Source: Phytopseudomonas flavescens (lineage in GTDB: Bacteria > Pseudomonadota > Gammaproteobacteria > Pseudomonadales > Pseudomonadaceae). Taken from it: DNA of 64,000 bases. A program made the translations under genes and the position numbers. Under the pieces are notes generated by a model. That model saw only the letters and a program-made list of their open reading frames with translations. It was not told the origin of the DNA and did no database searches. The stretch covers positions 143,738 to 207,737 of the forward strand of contig NZ_FNDG01000009.1 in the NCBI RefSeq assembly GCF_900100535.1, written 5' to 3'. Below, one piece after another: positions 36,964-45,051 of the stretch. Within the stretch, counting starts at the first letter, position 1; the number at the start of each line of letters is the position of its first letter.

Positions 36964-37971
36964 TCAATCCTTGCGGCGTTTCAACTGGTCGGTCAGCTGG
37001 GTCGGCAGGTTGCGAATGGTCAGGGTGCCCGAGGCCTCGTCGTAGTCGATCTTCGAGCCCAGCAGGTGGGCCTCGAAGCTGATCGACAGGCCTTCGGCGC
37101 GGCCGGTGAAGCGGCGGAACTGGCTCAGCGTGCGCTTGTCGGCAGGGATCTCCGGCGACAGGCCGTAGTCCTTGTTGCGGATATGCTCGTAGAACGCTTT
37201 GGGCCGCTCTTCGTCGATCAGCCCGGAGAGTTCTTCCAGGGTCATCGGCTCGCCCATCTTGGCCTGGCTGGTGGCGTAGTCGACCAGGGTGTCGGTCTTG
37301 GCCCGTGCCTGCTCTTCGGGCAGGTCTTCGCTCTCGACGAAGTCGCTGAAGGCCTTGAGCAGGGTGCGTGTCTCGCTGGGCGAGTCGACGCCTTCCTGGC
37401 AGCCGATGAAGTCGCGGAAGTACTCCGAGACCTTCTTGCCGTTCTTGCCTTTGATGAAGGAGATGTACTGCTTCGACTGCTTGTTGTTGCGCCACTCGCT
37501 GATGTTGATTCGCGCCGCCAGGTGCAGCTGGCCCAGATCCAGGTGCTTGGCCGGGGTCACGTCCAGGGCGTCGTTCACGGCGACACCTTCGCTGTGGTGC
37601 AGCAGGGCGATGGCCAGGTAGTCGGTCATGCCTTGCTGATAATGGGCGAACAGTACGTGACCACCGGTGGACAGGTTGGACTCTTCCATCAGCTTCTGCA
37701 GATGCTCCACGGCCTGACGGCTGAACGGCGCAAATTCCTGGCCTTCATCGAGGTAGGTTTTCAACCAGCCACTGAAGGGGTAGGCGCCGGATTCCTCATG
37801 AAAGAAGCCCCAGGCTTTGCCCTGTTTGGCGTTATAGCTCTCGTTGAGGTCGGCGAGCATGTTCTCGATGGCCTTGGAGGCGCCCAGTTCGCTGTCGCGG
37901 GCGTGCAGCACGGCAGGGCTGCCGTCGGGTTTCTTGTCGATCAGGTGGACGATACAGTGGCGGATCGGCAT
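36964..37971 (-). CDS. yejK: Nucleoid-associated protein YejK (NdpA)
   Basis: Abundant 37-kDa nucleoid-associated protein. The start at 37971 ([17 protein letters not shown]) gives 335 residues, matching the family; longer frames lack support. Family landmarks include [21 protein letters not shown], the central [11 protein letters not shown] and [30 protein letters not shown] lies upstream of the ATG. Confidence 0.94.
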   Translation of the reverse strand: MPIRHCIVHLIDKKPDGSPAVLHARDSELGASKAIENMLADLNESYNAKQGKAWGFFHEESGAYPFSGWLKTYLDEGQEFAPFSRQAVEHLQKLMEESNLSTGGHVLFAHYQQGMTDYLAIALLHHSEGVAVNDALDVTPAKHLDLGQLHLAARINISEWRNNKQSKQYISFIKGKNGKKVSEYFRDFIGCQEGVDSPSETRTLLKAFSDFVESEDLPEEQARAKTDTLVDYATSQAKMGEPMTLEELSGLIDEERPKAFYEHIRNKDYGLSPEIPADKRTLSQFRRFTGRAEGLSISFEAHLLGSKIDYDEASGTLTIRNLPTQLTDQLKRRKD

Positions 37972-38071
37972 GGGAAATCTCTTCGGGCGTGACGCAAAAG
38001 GGCCGCTGAAAGCGGCCAGGGCTGTGAGAGAGTCTACCCGACTGTTGGCGGTTTGGTCGCCGGTCGCTCGG

Positions 38072-39334
38072 TCAGCCAGGGGCAACGGCGTTGCGCCGGA
38101 CCTGGCGCCTGTGGTCGAGCAATGTCAGCAACCCCAGCAGGCCGATGGCATATAGCGCATCGACGCCGAGCATCAGCAAAATGCCCAGGCAAAGCAGGGC
38201 ACTGATGCCGGCCAGCCAGCGCCATAGTCCCTCGAGCAGTACCCAGCCGGCGGCCATGCTGAGCAGGTAGATGACGATGAAGTTGCCGTTGGCATAGCGG
38301 ATCAGTTGATCCAGCGACAGCGACAGGCACCAGATCACCGTGGTGCTCAGTGCGCAGCTGACCACTACCAGCAGCAGTGCCCTGGCAGGCACGCCATTGG
38401 CGTTGCGGACGGCCAGCGGGCGCGGCAGCTTGCCTTCGTCGGCCAGGCTCCAGATCAGCCGCGCGAAGCCCTGGATATACACGTTCATGGAGGCGAAACA
38501 GGCCAGGTAGCCGATACTCGCGCTGAGCCAGCGGGCTTGGTCGCCCAGCAGCAGGTCGAGCATGCGGGGCAGCGAGGCCGCGTCGGTGCGCGCATCGCCG
38601 TAGGCGTGAAAGCTCAGCACCGCCACCGAACAGGCCCAGTACACCAGGCCGGCGAGCACCACGCCGAGCAGCAGGGCCAGGGGAAAGTCGCGTTGCGGGT
38701 TCCTGAACTCCTCGCCCAGGTGCGTGAAGGCCTCGATGCCCACGAAGCACCAGAACATCACGCCCAGGGCCACCGGCAGCAATTGCCAGTTGCCCGCCAG
38801 GGGCGGCAGCAGCGGTCGATCGGCGTGGGGCAGGTCGCCTTTGAACCAGATCAGTGCGATGGTGGCGACGATGGCCAGGGCGATGACGATCTGCACACTG
38901 CCGGAGGTGCGTGCCGGGCGCTGGCCGAGCAACAGGATGATGCCCAGCGTCAGCAGTTGAATGGCCAGAACCGCCAGGTCGTTGAGTGCGAACAGCGCGT
39001 GCCAGAAACCGCTGGCGATGTTCAGCGCCGCCGGCAAGCCTACGGGTAAAACGGCCAGGAACAGAAACGCGCTCAAGCGCTCCATGCGCTCGCCGAATGC
39101 ACGACCGATCAGGTGCGGTGCACCGCCAGCATGGGGGTAACTGCGGCCGAGCTGGGCGAAGGTGAAGGCCATTGGCAGAACCAGCGCGATCAGCAGCAGC
39201 CAGGCCCACAGTGAGATGTCCCCGGCGGCAGTGGCGGCCAGTGCCGGGATCACGAACACCCCGGTGCCCAGCAGCGAGGTGCAGAGCAGAGCGACGCCCT
39301 GCAGCAGCCCCAATTCCTTGTTCAATCGACTCAT
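38072..39334 (-). CDS. APC-family amino-acid exporter/permease (YjeH-like)
   Basis: A 420-residue transporter with about twelve membrane segments. The start [20 protein letters not shown] at 39334 is typical of YjeH, the L-methionine and branched-chain amino-acid exporter of E. coli, as is [14 protein letters not shown]. Divergent from an Lrp/AsnC regulator 161 bp away, a common arrangement for amino-acid exporters. Confidence 0.88.
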   Translation of the reverse strand: MSRLNKELGLLQGVALLCTSLLGTGVFVIPALAATAAGDISLWAWLLLIALVLPMAFTFAQLGRSYPHAGGAPHLIGRAFGERMERLSAFLFLAVLPVGLPAALNIASGFWHALFALNDLAVLAIQLLTLGIILLLGQRPARTSGSVQIVIALAIVATIALIWFKGDLPHADRPLLPPLAGNWQLLPVALGVMFWCFVGIEAFTHLGEEFRNPQRDFPLALLLGVVLAGLVYWACSVAVLSFHAYGDARTDAASLPRMLDLLLGDQARWLSASIGYLACFASMNVYIQGFARLIWSLADEGKLPRPLAVRNANGVPARALLLVVVSCALSTTVIWCLSLSLDQLIRYANGNFIVIYLLSMAAGWVLLEGLWRWLAGISALLCLGILLMLGVDALYAIGLLGLLTLLDHRRQVRRNAVAPG

Positions 39335-39495
39335 GTTGTATGCTCTCGCTCGTCCTGACGTGACGGCAACTGCCCGGTGCGGTGCGCTGCTGTGCCAGGA
39401 CGCCATGGTAAGGCCGCGCTGCTTCGGTGGCTGCTGGCGAAGCGTCGGAGGGTACCGACGAAACGGCGGGAATGCCCGCCACCTTGTATGTGCAG

Positions 39496-39933
39496 ATGGA
39501 CGCAGAGAGCCTCGTGGACAAGTTCGATCAACGCATCATCGCTTTGCTGCGCGCCGATGCGCGCCTGACCGTCACCGAGGTCGCCCGGCAGGTCAATCTG
39601 TCACGCTCCGCGGTGAGCGAGCGCATCCGCCAGCTGGAGGCGTCCGGGGTCATTCAGGGCTATCACGCGCGTATCGCCGAGCCCACCACCATTGCGGTGC
39701 GGGCCTACCTGGAACTGTTCTACACCGGCGGGCGCTGCGAGCATTACGTCGAACGCATGCGTGCATTCCCGGAAGTCCGCCGCTGCTCGGGCATCAGCGG
39801 CGAGACCGACATGCTGCTGTATCTCGAGGCGCCGTCCATGGAGCGGCTGGCTGAAGTACGTGGCGAAATCGAGAACTTTCCCGGGGTCTTCAAGGTGAAG
39901 ACCCATGTGCTGGTCAAGGACTGGCTGATGTAA
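39496..39933 (+). CDS. Lrp/AsnC-family regulator
   Basis: A 145-residue regulator with an N-terminal helix-turn-helix (DQRIIALLRADARLTVTEVA, VNLSRSAVSERIRQLEASGVI) and a C-terminal RAM ligand-binding domain (RAYLELFYTGGRCEHYVER to VLVKDW). Start is uncertain: ATG at 39496 gives the family's usual N terminus, and ATG at 39472 would add eight residues. Divergent from the YjeH-like exporter, which it probably controls in response to an amino acid. Confidence 0.88.
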   Translation: MDAESLVDKFDQRIIALLRADARLTVTEVARQVNLSRSAVSERIRQLEASGVIQGYHARIAEPTTIAVRAYLELFYTGGRCEHYVERMRAFPEVRRCSGISGETDMLLYLEAPSMERLAEVRGEIENFPGVFKVKTHVLVKDWLM

Positions 39934-39948
39934 GGTTGGTACCCTTTT

Positions 39949-40060
39949 CGTAGGGCGAATCACGCTTTAACTGCGTGATGTGACGATTCATCAGGCTGTC
40001 CAACGCCGTCACCGGTGGTCGACGTTGATGGTGGATGGGAAGAGCGCCATCCGCCCTACG
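39949..40060. repeat. CGTAGGG-family dispersed repeat, copy 2
   Basis: Bounded by CGTAGGGCG and CGCCCTACG, with internal GATGGTGGATGGGAAGAGCG. It carries a second inverted pair (AATCACGC-TTTAACTGCGTGATG). It occupies most of the 182 bp after the Lrp gene and forms the left edge of the low-GC cassette region. Confidence 0.75.
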
Positions 40061-40115
40061 CGGAGTCCGCAAGAACTATGCTTCAGTCTGCCTGTCAGCC
40101 AATCGCTAGGTCATC

Positions 40116-40568
40116 ATGGAAACTGAGTTTTCTACCACTATCTGGGAGTGGTATGCAGACGATGAGTATAAGAAATTACTCTCTTTTTGCGAGCTATGCT
40201 CCGGCCTGGAGTTCCTCGCCATGGAACCGGAGGCGCAAAGCTCATCCACTCCATCCTGCCCCGGCTGCGAAGTGTGGTATGAGAAAATGCTATGCATCCA
40301 GCAATTCGTGGACGATTTTGGTCGTGCATTACCTGCAAGCAGCAACACTCAGCTGAAGCTCTTGTTCGAGTTGTGCGAAAATCTTAGCGACGAAGCCTAT
40401 CATTGCAATGACCAATTCATGTTTCACCATAAGGAGTGGGAGTGCGTGAGGCACGCTTCTCGAGTCGCATTAGATGGTCTTGGCTGGAGCAAGCTGAAAG
40501 CCTACATTCCAGAGTTCGAAGGGCGCAGTCGAAATGTACTTTACGGGGTTGCGTATACGAAAACCTAG
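40116..40568 (+). CDS. Hypothetical protein with paired CxxC motifs
   Basis: A 150-residue acidic cytoplasmic protein of unknown family. Two CxxC pairs, C25-x2-C28 and C48-x2-C51, in CELCSG and CPGCEVWYEKM, could bind zinc. GC is lower than in core genes. No ribosome site is obvious before the ATG. It lies left of the integron-like attC site and could be a former cassette gene; a possible decayed attC half (CTGCTCCAAATCCGTTCG) begins at its stop codon. Function unknown. Confidence 0.65.
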   Translation: METEFSTTIWEWYADDEYKKLLSFCELCSGLEFLAMEPEAQSSSTPSCPGCEVWYEKMLCIQQFVDDFGRALPASSNTQLKLLFELCENLSDEAYHCNDQFMFHHKEWECVRHASRVALDGLGWSKLKAYIPEFEGRSRNVLYGVAYTKT

Positions 40569-40810
40569 CAACTGCTCCAAATCCGTTCGCTGGGGCGACG
40601 TGTCGCCACCCCTTGGGTCAATCGCCAGGCCGCACAGGGGGCTCGATATTCACCGTGAGGCCGATGTCCACCCTTCGACAGCCGCTGCTTCTAAGGCATG
40701 CGACGATTCAGGCGAATTGAATACCCGTGGCGATCGCCTTGCAGTCAAAGAACTGTCCGACTCCGTATTGTCCGCAACCGCCGCATGCGAGTTCGATGAC
40801 CAGACGTTAT
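40569..40810. other. 242-bp non-coding stretch in cassette region
   Basis: Starts with the hairpin GGGGCGACGTGTCGCCACCCC at about 40592-40612, which with flanking CTGCTCCAAATCCG may be a degenerate attC. The rest has frames without protein-like composition. It ends at GTTATATG (40806), a plausible R'-type core preceding the next cassette gene. Confidence 0.45.
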
Positions 40811-41077
40811 ATGCACAAGATGGCAACGGCATGGCTTTTCCTGTGGCCATTCCTTGCTATGTACGGTTAAGGTTCCGAGCGCGCAGGCTTATCTGCGCTT
40901 GGCGATCTGCAGCGCTTTGTAAAGCACGTCGCCAGCACAATGGATGCTCGTTTTGCAGTGTCACTCCAGTATGGAGCAGCGTTGTACTGGAAAAACGACG
41001 ATGGCTTGCATGCCGTCCAACGCGTGGTTCAAAGCGCTCGCTTCGCTCACTGGCACGGGCTCACGCTCGCCCCTTAA
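40811..41077 (+). pseudogene. Decayed cassette gene with internal stop
   Basis: A frame of 89 codons runs from ATG at 40811, just behind GTTATATG, to TAA at 41075-41077 inside the attC site, the usual way cassette genes end. It is interrupted by one in-frame TAA at 40868-40870. The part after the stop is protein-like (ALGDLQRFVKHVASTMDARF, VSLQYGAALYWKNDDGLHAV). The part before it is hydrophobic. No family recognised. The intact downstream frame makes a single recent nonsense change likely. Confidence 0.55.
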
Positions 41078-41090
41078 ACAAGCGTTAGTG
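41015..41090 (+). other. Integron attC recombination site
   Basis: Reads R'' GTCCAAC (41015-41021), five-base spacer, L'' GTTCAAAGCG, a variable imperfect palindrome, L' CGCCCCTTAAAC, and R' GCGTTAG (41082-41088). The order and spacing match the aadA-type attC (GTCTAAC-x5-GTTCAAGC ... GCTTAACTCAAGCGTTAG). Only the terminal Y of the GTTRRRY consensus is not met. The next gene starts 9 bp after the crossover point, as cassette genes usually do. No integrase gene or attI site was found in the window. Confidence 0.8.
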
Positions 41091-41093
41091 CTT

Positions 41094-41552
41094 ATGATCG
41101 ATCACGAAAAACTCCAGGTGTTGGTTCGGCAACTGTACGCCACGGTCGCTGAACTGGAAGCAATGTTCCCCAGTAGGCATTTCACCCCGGATGGCCATAT
41201 GGTCGGCAGCCTTGGGGAGTGTCTGGTCGCGGATGCGTATGCGCTTGAACTTAAAGCCGCATCGAATAAAGGCTATGACGCCGTCACCAAAGACGGTGTG
41301 CAGGTTGAGATCAAGGCAACCCAATCAAACTCCGTGGCGTTTCGGAGTCTGCCGCAGCATACGATCATCATCAGGGTATTTCCCGACGGAAAATTCGAGG
41401 AAATCTACAATGGTCCCGGAGCTCTTGTTTGGCAACAGTTCGAAGGTAAACGAATACCTGGCAACGGCCAGTTTCAGGTGTCTCTCAGGAAACTCCGACA
41501 GCTCAACCAATCAATCGCGGATGCCGATCGCGTGCCGAGAGCCATTCGATAA
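41094..41552 (+). CDS. PD-(D/E)XK-like (DUF6998) protein, cassette gene
   Basis: A 152-residue protein starting 9 bp after the attC crossover. It has a nuclease-like signature: E42 in LGECLVADAY, D62 in GYDAVTKDG and E72-I-K74 in VQVEIKATQ, the arrangement of PD-(D/E)XK enzymes and of DUF6998 domains. The rest (TIIIRVFPDGKFEEIYNGPG) fits the same domain. An alternative, longer frame would read through attC and is rejected. It may be a solitary nuclease or part of a defence function; function is not established. GC is lower than in core genes. Confidence 0.78.
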   Translation: MIDHEKLQVLVRQLYATVAELEAMFPSRHFTPDGHMVGSLGECLVADAYALELKAASNKGYDAVTKDGVQVEIKATQSNSVAFRSLPQHTIIIRVFPDGKFEEIYNGPGALVWQQFEGKRIPGNGQFQVSLRKLRQLNQSIADADRVPRAIR

Positions 41553-41633
41553 TTGCTTCAAAGCCGTTCGTGTCACTCACGCGAGGCGTGCTGAACCCAC
41601 CTTCTAAAAGATTTTGCCTCTCGGGAGTTCACT

Positions 41634-41984
41634 ATGTACTACCTGATCGTGAAGTACCTTGTCACCGCGGGTATCGTGGTGCTTGTCTCGGAGCTGGCAA
41701 AGCGCAGTGACAAGCTCGGTGGGTTCGTTGCGGCCATGCCATTGGTCACAGTGTTGACACTCATATGGCTGTACGTCGAAAACCAACCGTCGGCAAGGAT
41801 AGAGAATCACGCGTGGTATACGTTTTGGTATGTCATCCCAACGCTGCCGATGTTTTTGATTTTTCCCGTGCTACTTCCACGCATTGGGTTCTGGTCTGCG
41901 TTGTTTGCTTGTAGCTTAATCACGATCGGGTGTTTCGGTTTTTTGGCGTTTATCGTGCGCCGTTTTGGAATCGAACTTCTGTGA
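41634..41984 (+). CDS. DUF3147 small membrane protein
   Basis: A 116-residue inner-membrane protein with four predicted hydrophobic segments. The phrase VSELAKRSDKLGGFVAAMPLVTVLTLIWLY is characteristic of DUF3147 proteins. CTCGGGAGTTCACT precedes the ATG. Function unknown. It is the last gene of the low-GC patch and is followed by repeats. Confidence 0.85.
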   Translation: MYYLIVKYLVTAGIVVLVSELAKRSDKLGGFVAAMPLVTVLTLIWLYVENQPSARIENHAWYTFWYVIPTLPMFLIFPVLLPRIGFWSALFACSLITIGCFGFLAFIVRRFGIELL

Positions 41985-42059
41985 GTGGTGTTATGAACGG
42001 TTAAAGCCTTTTCGCCTCGCTCGCATGGGCGAGCTGAGGCCTGGCTCTCGATCGAGTAC

Positions 42060-42178
42060 GTAGGGGGACCACTCTCCTGCGAGGCCCACCCGGTCCACCA
42101 AACCATTCAATATCGTATCGATAGCTGATCACCTGCTCGCCGCTGATGGTGGATGAGAAAAGCGTCATCCACCCTACG
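42060..42178. repeat. CGTAGGG-family dispersed repeat, copy 3
   Basis: Bounded by CGTAGGGGG and CACCCTACG. The 3' part GATGGTGGATGAGAAAAGCG is nearly identical to copies 1 and 2, and the 5' half is divergent. It defines the right side of the cassette region as copy 2 defines the left. Confidence 0.75.
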
Positions 42179-42214
42179 TATCCCGTTACCCGGCACGGAT
42201 GTAACACACCGCTT

Positions 42215-42324
42215 TGATCGTTCCTCACGCTCTGCGTGGGAATGCACTGAGGGACGCTCCAGTGGGCGAGGGGGAAGCGGGCGTGGAGTGCCCTGACCTG
42301 TGTTCCCACGCTGGAGCGTGGAGG
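42215..42324. repeat. Paired CACGCT/GCGTGG hairpins
   Basis: GTTCCTCACGCTCTGCGTGG followed by GAATGC (from 42215) and GTTCCCACGCTGGAGCGTGG (from 42303) are two inverted copies of a widespread proteobacterial palindrome ('CGTTCCCACGC..GCGTGGGAAtGC'). They adjoin the inaA stop codon and may stabilise or end its transcript. Confidence 0.65.
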
Positions 42325-42327
42325 CCC

Positions 42328-43023
42328 TCAATGCGCTACCGCCGAATCATAAGCCGTTACCAGAAACTCCCAATCCTCCTCAGGCATCGCCCCGCGATGG
42401 CGTTTGAGCTGTCGCATATCGTGGCGGGATGCATCCGTTTCGCGCCAGCGTCGGCGGCTTTTTTCCAGGTCGAGCAGGGCGATCTCGGCGTGAAGTGCGC
42501 TTCCCTGGATATCGCTGACCTTGACGAAGATATGCTTGGGATAACAGCAGCCATGTTGCCAGCGGCCTTGGTGCATGCGCTTCAGGGTGCTGGCCAATGC
42601 CATCAGCATGCTTGTCGACTGCGCGCTGCTTCGCTGCACGGCGTACCACTGATCGAGGCTGACGAAGCCCGGCAGGACCTGGGTGATCAGCAGCGCCTGC
42701 CATTGCCCCTGTTGCTTTCTGGCCGAGCCGTAGACCAGTTTGGGCACGGTAATACCGAGCCGAGCGAATGCCTGATAGGCGATCAGCTCACGTACGATGG
42801 TCGGGCGGCCCAGCGGATGGCGCAGGCTGCGATACAGATGGCCGGTCTGGCGCTTGCTATACAGCGCCTGGTAAGACGGGTTGCGTGGTTGCAGCAATTG
42901 CACGCCGCTTTCTCCCTCGCGACGCTGGTTGAGGGGCTCCACCCAGGCGCCGCTGCATTGCCACCAGCGCTCGAAGGTGGAACTGGCGGTAACAGTCGAT
43001 TGATAGCCGATGACCGTCGCCAT
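42328..43023 (-). CDS. inaA: InaA/WapQ-type LPS core kinase
   Basis: A 231-residue lipopolysaccharide kinase-family protein (protein-kinase-like fold). Kinase landmarks are HQGRWQHGCCYPKHIFVK (catalytic loop region) and IALLDLEKSRRR (metal-binding DLE replacing DFG). Predicted to phosphorylate a heptose of the LPS core in the cytoplasm. Its start overlaps the methyltransferase stop by 1 bp (TAATG), implying coupling. In P. fluorescens and P. putida the homologous pair sits beside colRS and is ColR-regulated. Confidence 0.87.
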   Translation of the reverse strand: MATVIGYQSTVTASSTFERWWQCSGAWVEPLNQRREGESGVQLLQPRNPSYQALYSKRQTGHLYRSLRHPLGRPTIVRELIAYQAFARLGITVPKLVYGSARKQQGQWQALLITQVLPGFVSLDQWYAVQRSSAQSTSMLMALASTLKRMHQGRWQHGCCYPKHIFVKVSDIQGSALHAEIALLDLEKSRRRWRETDASRHDMRQLKRHRGAMPEEDWEFLVTAYDSAVAH

Positions 43024-43700
43024 TACAGCACCTCACGCTTGCGCAGCACGTAGGTGCGCCACATGGCGTAACCGGGCAGGAAGTCGCGGTGGCCGAGGAT
43101 CTGGAAACCGGCTTTGAGAAACTCGAATTCGATTTCGTCGCGGCGCACCACGAAGCGATTCTCGCCACCGCCACGGCGCTGTTCCAGGCGGCGCCGACGC
43201 CAGGCCTTGTAGTTGCCGTCGACCCACAACGACACGATCACGGTGTCCCGGGTGACGCGATGAAATTCGCTCAGCGCCGCCAGCCGATGTTCCGCTGACT
43301 GGAGGTGGTGCAGCAGACGAATGCAGAACACGCAGTCCACCGAGTTGTCGCCCAGGGCGATGTCGAACGCCGAGGTCTTGAAGGCTTTTACCCGGGCGAG
43401 CACCTCGGCTGGTTGAGCGGCGAGGGCGGTGCTGAGCATGTCAGCGGAATTGTCGGCGGCCAGGATCACCCGGTTCGGGTGTTCGGCGAGCATCGGCCAG
43501 AAACGGCCCGCACCGCAGGGCAGGTCCAGCACCAGGTTGGGATCGCCAGCCAGGCGCAGGGCGCTACGGCCTACCTGAAGATCGCGCCAGTGGGAAAGCC
43601 GACGGGCCAGCCCGTCCTGGTGTTTGTTGAGGTAACCCTGAGCATGGTTCTGGTCGTACTTGCCGGAGAAGGCGAGCTCGATGGATCTGGGCTTGGACAT
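43023..43700 (-). CDS. SAM-dependent methyltransferase of the colRS locus (orf222/WarA type)
   Basis: A 225-residue class I methyltransferase. Motif I is NLVLDLPCGAGRF and motif II follows as NRVILAADNSADML; VDCVFCIRLLHHL is motif IV. It belongs to the orf222/warA group encoded between colS and inaA in pseudomonads and thought to modify LPS core biosynthesis. A ColR-box match lies 69 bp upstream of its start, overlapping the end of colS, so the pair with inaA can be expressed from its own promoter. Confidence 0.87.
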   Translation of the reverse strand: MSKPRSIELAFSGKYDQNHAQGYLNKHQDGLARRLSHWRDLQVGRSALRLAGDPNLVLDLPCGAGRFWPMLAEHPNRVILAADNSADMLSTALAAQPAEVLARVKAFKTSAFDIALGDNSVDCVFCIRLLHHLQSAEHRLAALSEFHRVTRDTVIVSLWVDGNYKAWRRRRLEQRRGGGENRFVVRRDEIEFEFLKAGFQILGHRDFLPGYAMWRTYVLRKREVL

Positions 43701-43768
43701 GGCGAGGCACCTTGGTGGTAGTGCCTCGATCTTATGCAGCGGCTTCTGATGAAGCCGTTAAGCAGACG

Positions 43769-43784
43769 TGAAAAAAATGTCAGG
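43769..43784 (-). promoter_or_regulatory. ColR box upstream of methyltransferase-inaA
   Basis: On the minus strand the site reads CTGACATTTTTTTCAC, a full match to the ColR consensus YYNASNNYTTTTTCAC reported for P. putida (recalled from literature). It overlaps the colS stop codon and points toward the methyltransferase gene 69 bp away. Confidence 0.75.
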
Positions 43785-45051
43785 ACGGCGCCTCGAACGA
43801 CACCTGAAAACAGCTCCCGGTGACGGGCAGGCTGTGCACCGAGATCTGCCAGCCCTGGTGCGCGCAAATCCGCTTGACCAGTGACAGGCCCAGGCCGAGG
43901 CCCTCGCCCCGGGCCTGCTCGCCGCGCACGAAGGGGTCGAAGATCTGTTCGTGCTGCTGCTGCGGAATGCCGACGCCGCTGTCCTCGACCCGAAAGCCGC
44001 CGGGCTGCAGGGTCAGCTTCACGAAGCCGGTTTCGGTGTAGTGCAGGGCGTTGCGCAGCAGGTTGGCCATCACCGTACGCAGCAAGGTGGGGTTGTAGAC
44101 ATCATCGTCCTGTGCAACCACCTCCATGCGGAAATCCAGACCTTTCTCGCGCATCAGCGGAGCCCATACGTCGAGCTGTTCATCGGTGATCTGGCGCAGG
44201 CTGGCGCTGCCGGCGAACAGGCTCTCGTTGCCTTTGACCCGGGCCAGTTGCAGGAAGGTCTGCACCAGATCCTGCATCTCCGCGCTGGCTCTTTCGATGC
44301 GTTCCACCTGCTTGCGTTGCGCGGGTTCCAGCACCACCTGGGAGAGCAGCTCGCAGGAGCTGGCAATGACCATCAGGGGCGTGCGCAGCTCATGGCTGAC
44401 GTCACTGGTGAACAGGCGCTCGCGCTCCAGCGACTGGCGCAAGCGTCCCAGGGTGCTGTCGAAGGCGGCCGCCAGTTGGCCGACTTCGTCGTCCGGGTAC
44501 TCCGGTGCCAGGGCTGGCGCCAGCGGCAGCAGCTGGTCGCGATGGCGTACCTGATTGGCCAGCTTGCTCACCGGGCGCATCACCCGCTCGGACATGAACC
44601 AGCCCAGTGCCAGGGCGCCGAGTACGGAAAGCAGAAAGCCGGCGAGCACCACGTTGAACAGCACCTGCTCGCGTTTTTCGAACTCGCTCTGTTCCTGCAC
44701 CAGCAGGTAACGCTCGCCGCCGATGATCTGGGTGAAGATATAGAAGGCCCGCTCGCCCTCGAACTGTTCGCTGAAGCCTTCCGGCAGGTCTGCATAGCGG
44801 CTGGGGATCGCGTACTGCGGGTAGTTCGAGGCATAGAAGCGGGTGCGCGAGTCCAGGCGCGGTTCCTGTCCGCTCTGCAGATCCTGCTGCACCACCACGC
44901 CCAGTTCGAGGGCGAGCTCTTCGGAAACCAGGTGTTCTTCGATCAGGTGAACGATGGCCACGATGCTCAGGGAGAAGATCCCGCTGACCAGAATGGTCAT
45001 GGTCACGAAGGCGATGAGAATGCGCCGTCGGAACGGTTGTCTAGTTGCCAT
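43780..45051 (-). CDS. colS: Sensor histidine kinase ColS
   Basis: Membrane sensor of the ColRS envelope-stress system, which in P. putida senses excess iron and zinc. The start at 45051 (MATRQPFRRR) gives 423 residues; a longer frame inside colR is rejected. Two membrane segments (about 11-37 and 129-151) enclose a short periplasmic domain with E120-Q-S-E123, an ExxE motif like that reported for metal binding, plus H35 and E38. HAMP follows, then the phosphoacceptor SHELRTPL and the ATPase G-boxes (DSGVGIP, GLGLGLSLVK). It overlaps colR by 11 bp. Confidence 0.92.
   Translation of the reverse strand: MATRQPFRRRILIAFVTMTILVSGIFSLSIVAIVHLIEEHLVSEELALELGVVVQQDLQSGQEPRLDSRTRFYASNYPQYAIPSRYADLPEGFSEQFEGERAFYIFTQIIGGERYLLVQEQSEFEKREQVLFNVVLAGFLLSVLGALALGWFMSERVMRPVSKLANQVRHRDQLLPLAPALAPEYPDDEVGQLAAAFDSTLGRLRQSLERERLFTSDVSHELRTPLMVIASSCELLSQVVLEPAQRKQVERIERASAEMQDLVQTFLQLARVKGNESLFAGSASLRQITDEQLDVWAPLMREKGLDFRMEVVAQDDDVYNPTLLRTVMANLLRNALHYTETGFVKLTLQPGGFRVEDSGVGIPQQQHEQIFDPFVRGEQARGEGLGLGLSLVKRICAHQGWQISVHSLPVTGSCFQVSFEAPS

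Larger units (their letters stand above)
41985..42327. other. 343-bp gap made largely of repeats
   Basis: Contains a CGTAGGG-family element (42060-42178) and a pair of REP-like hairpins (42215-42324), leaving little unique sequence. No coding frame is supported. Confidence 0.7.

Noticed and set aside
41540..41610. A second attC site after the DUF6998 gene
   Set aside because: TTGCTTCAAAGCCGTTCG resembles an L'' half, but no R'' or matching L'/R' half follows, so at most it is a decayed remnant.
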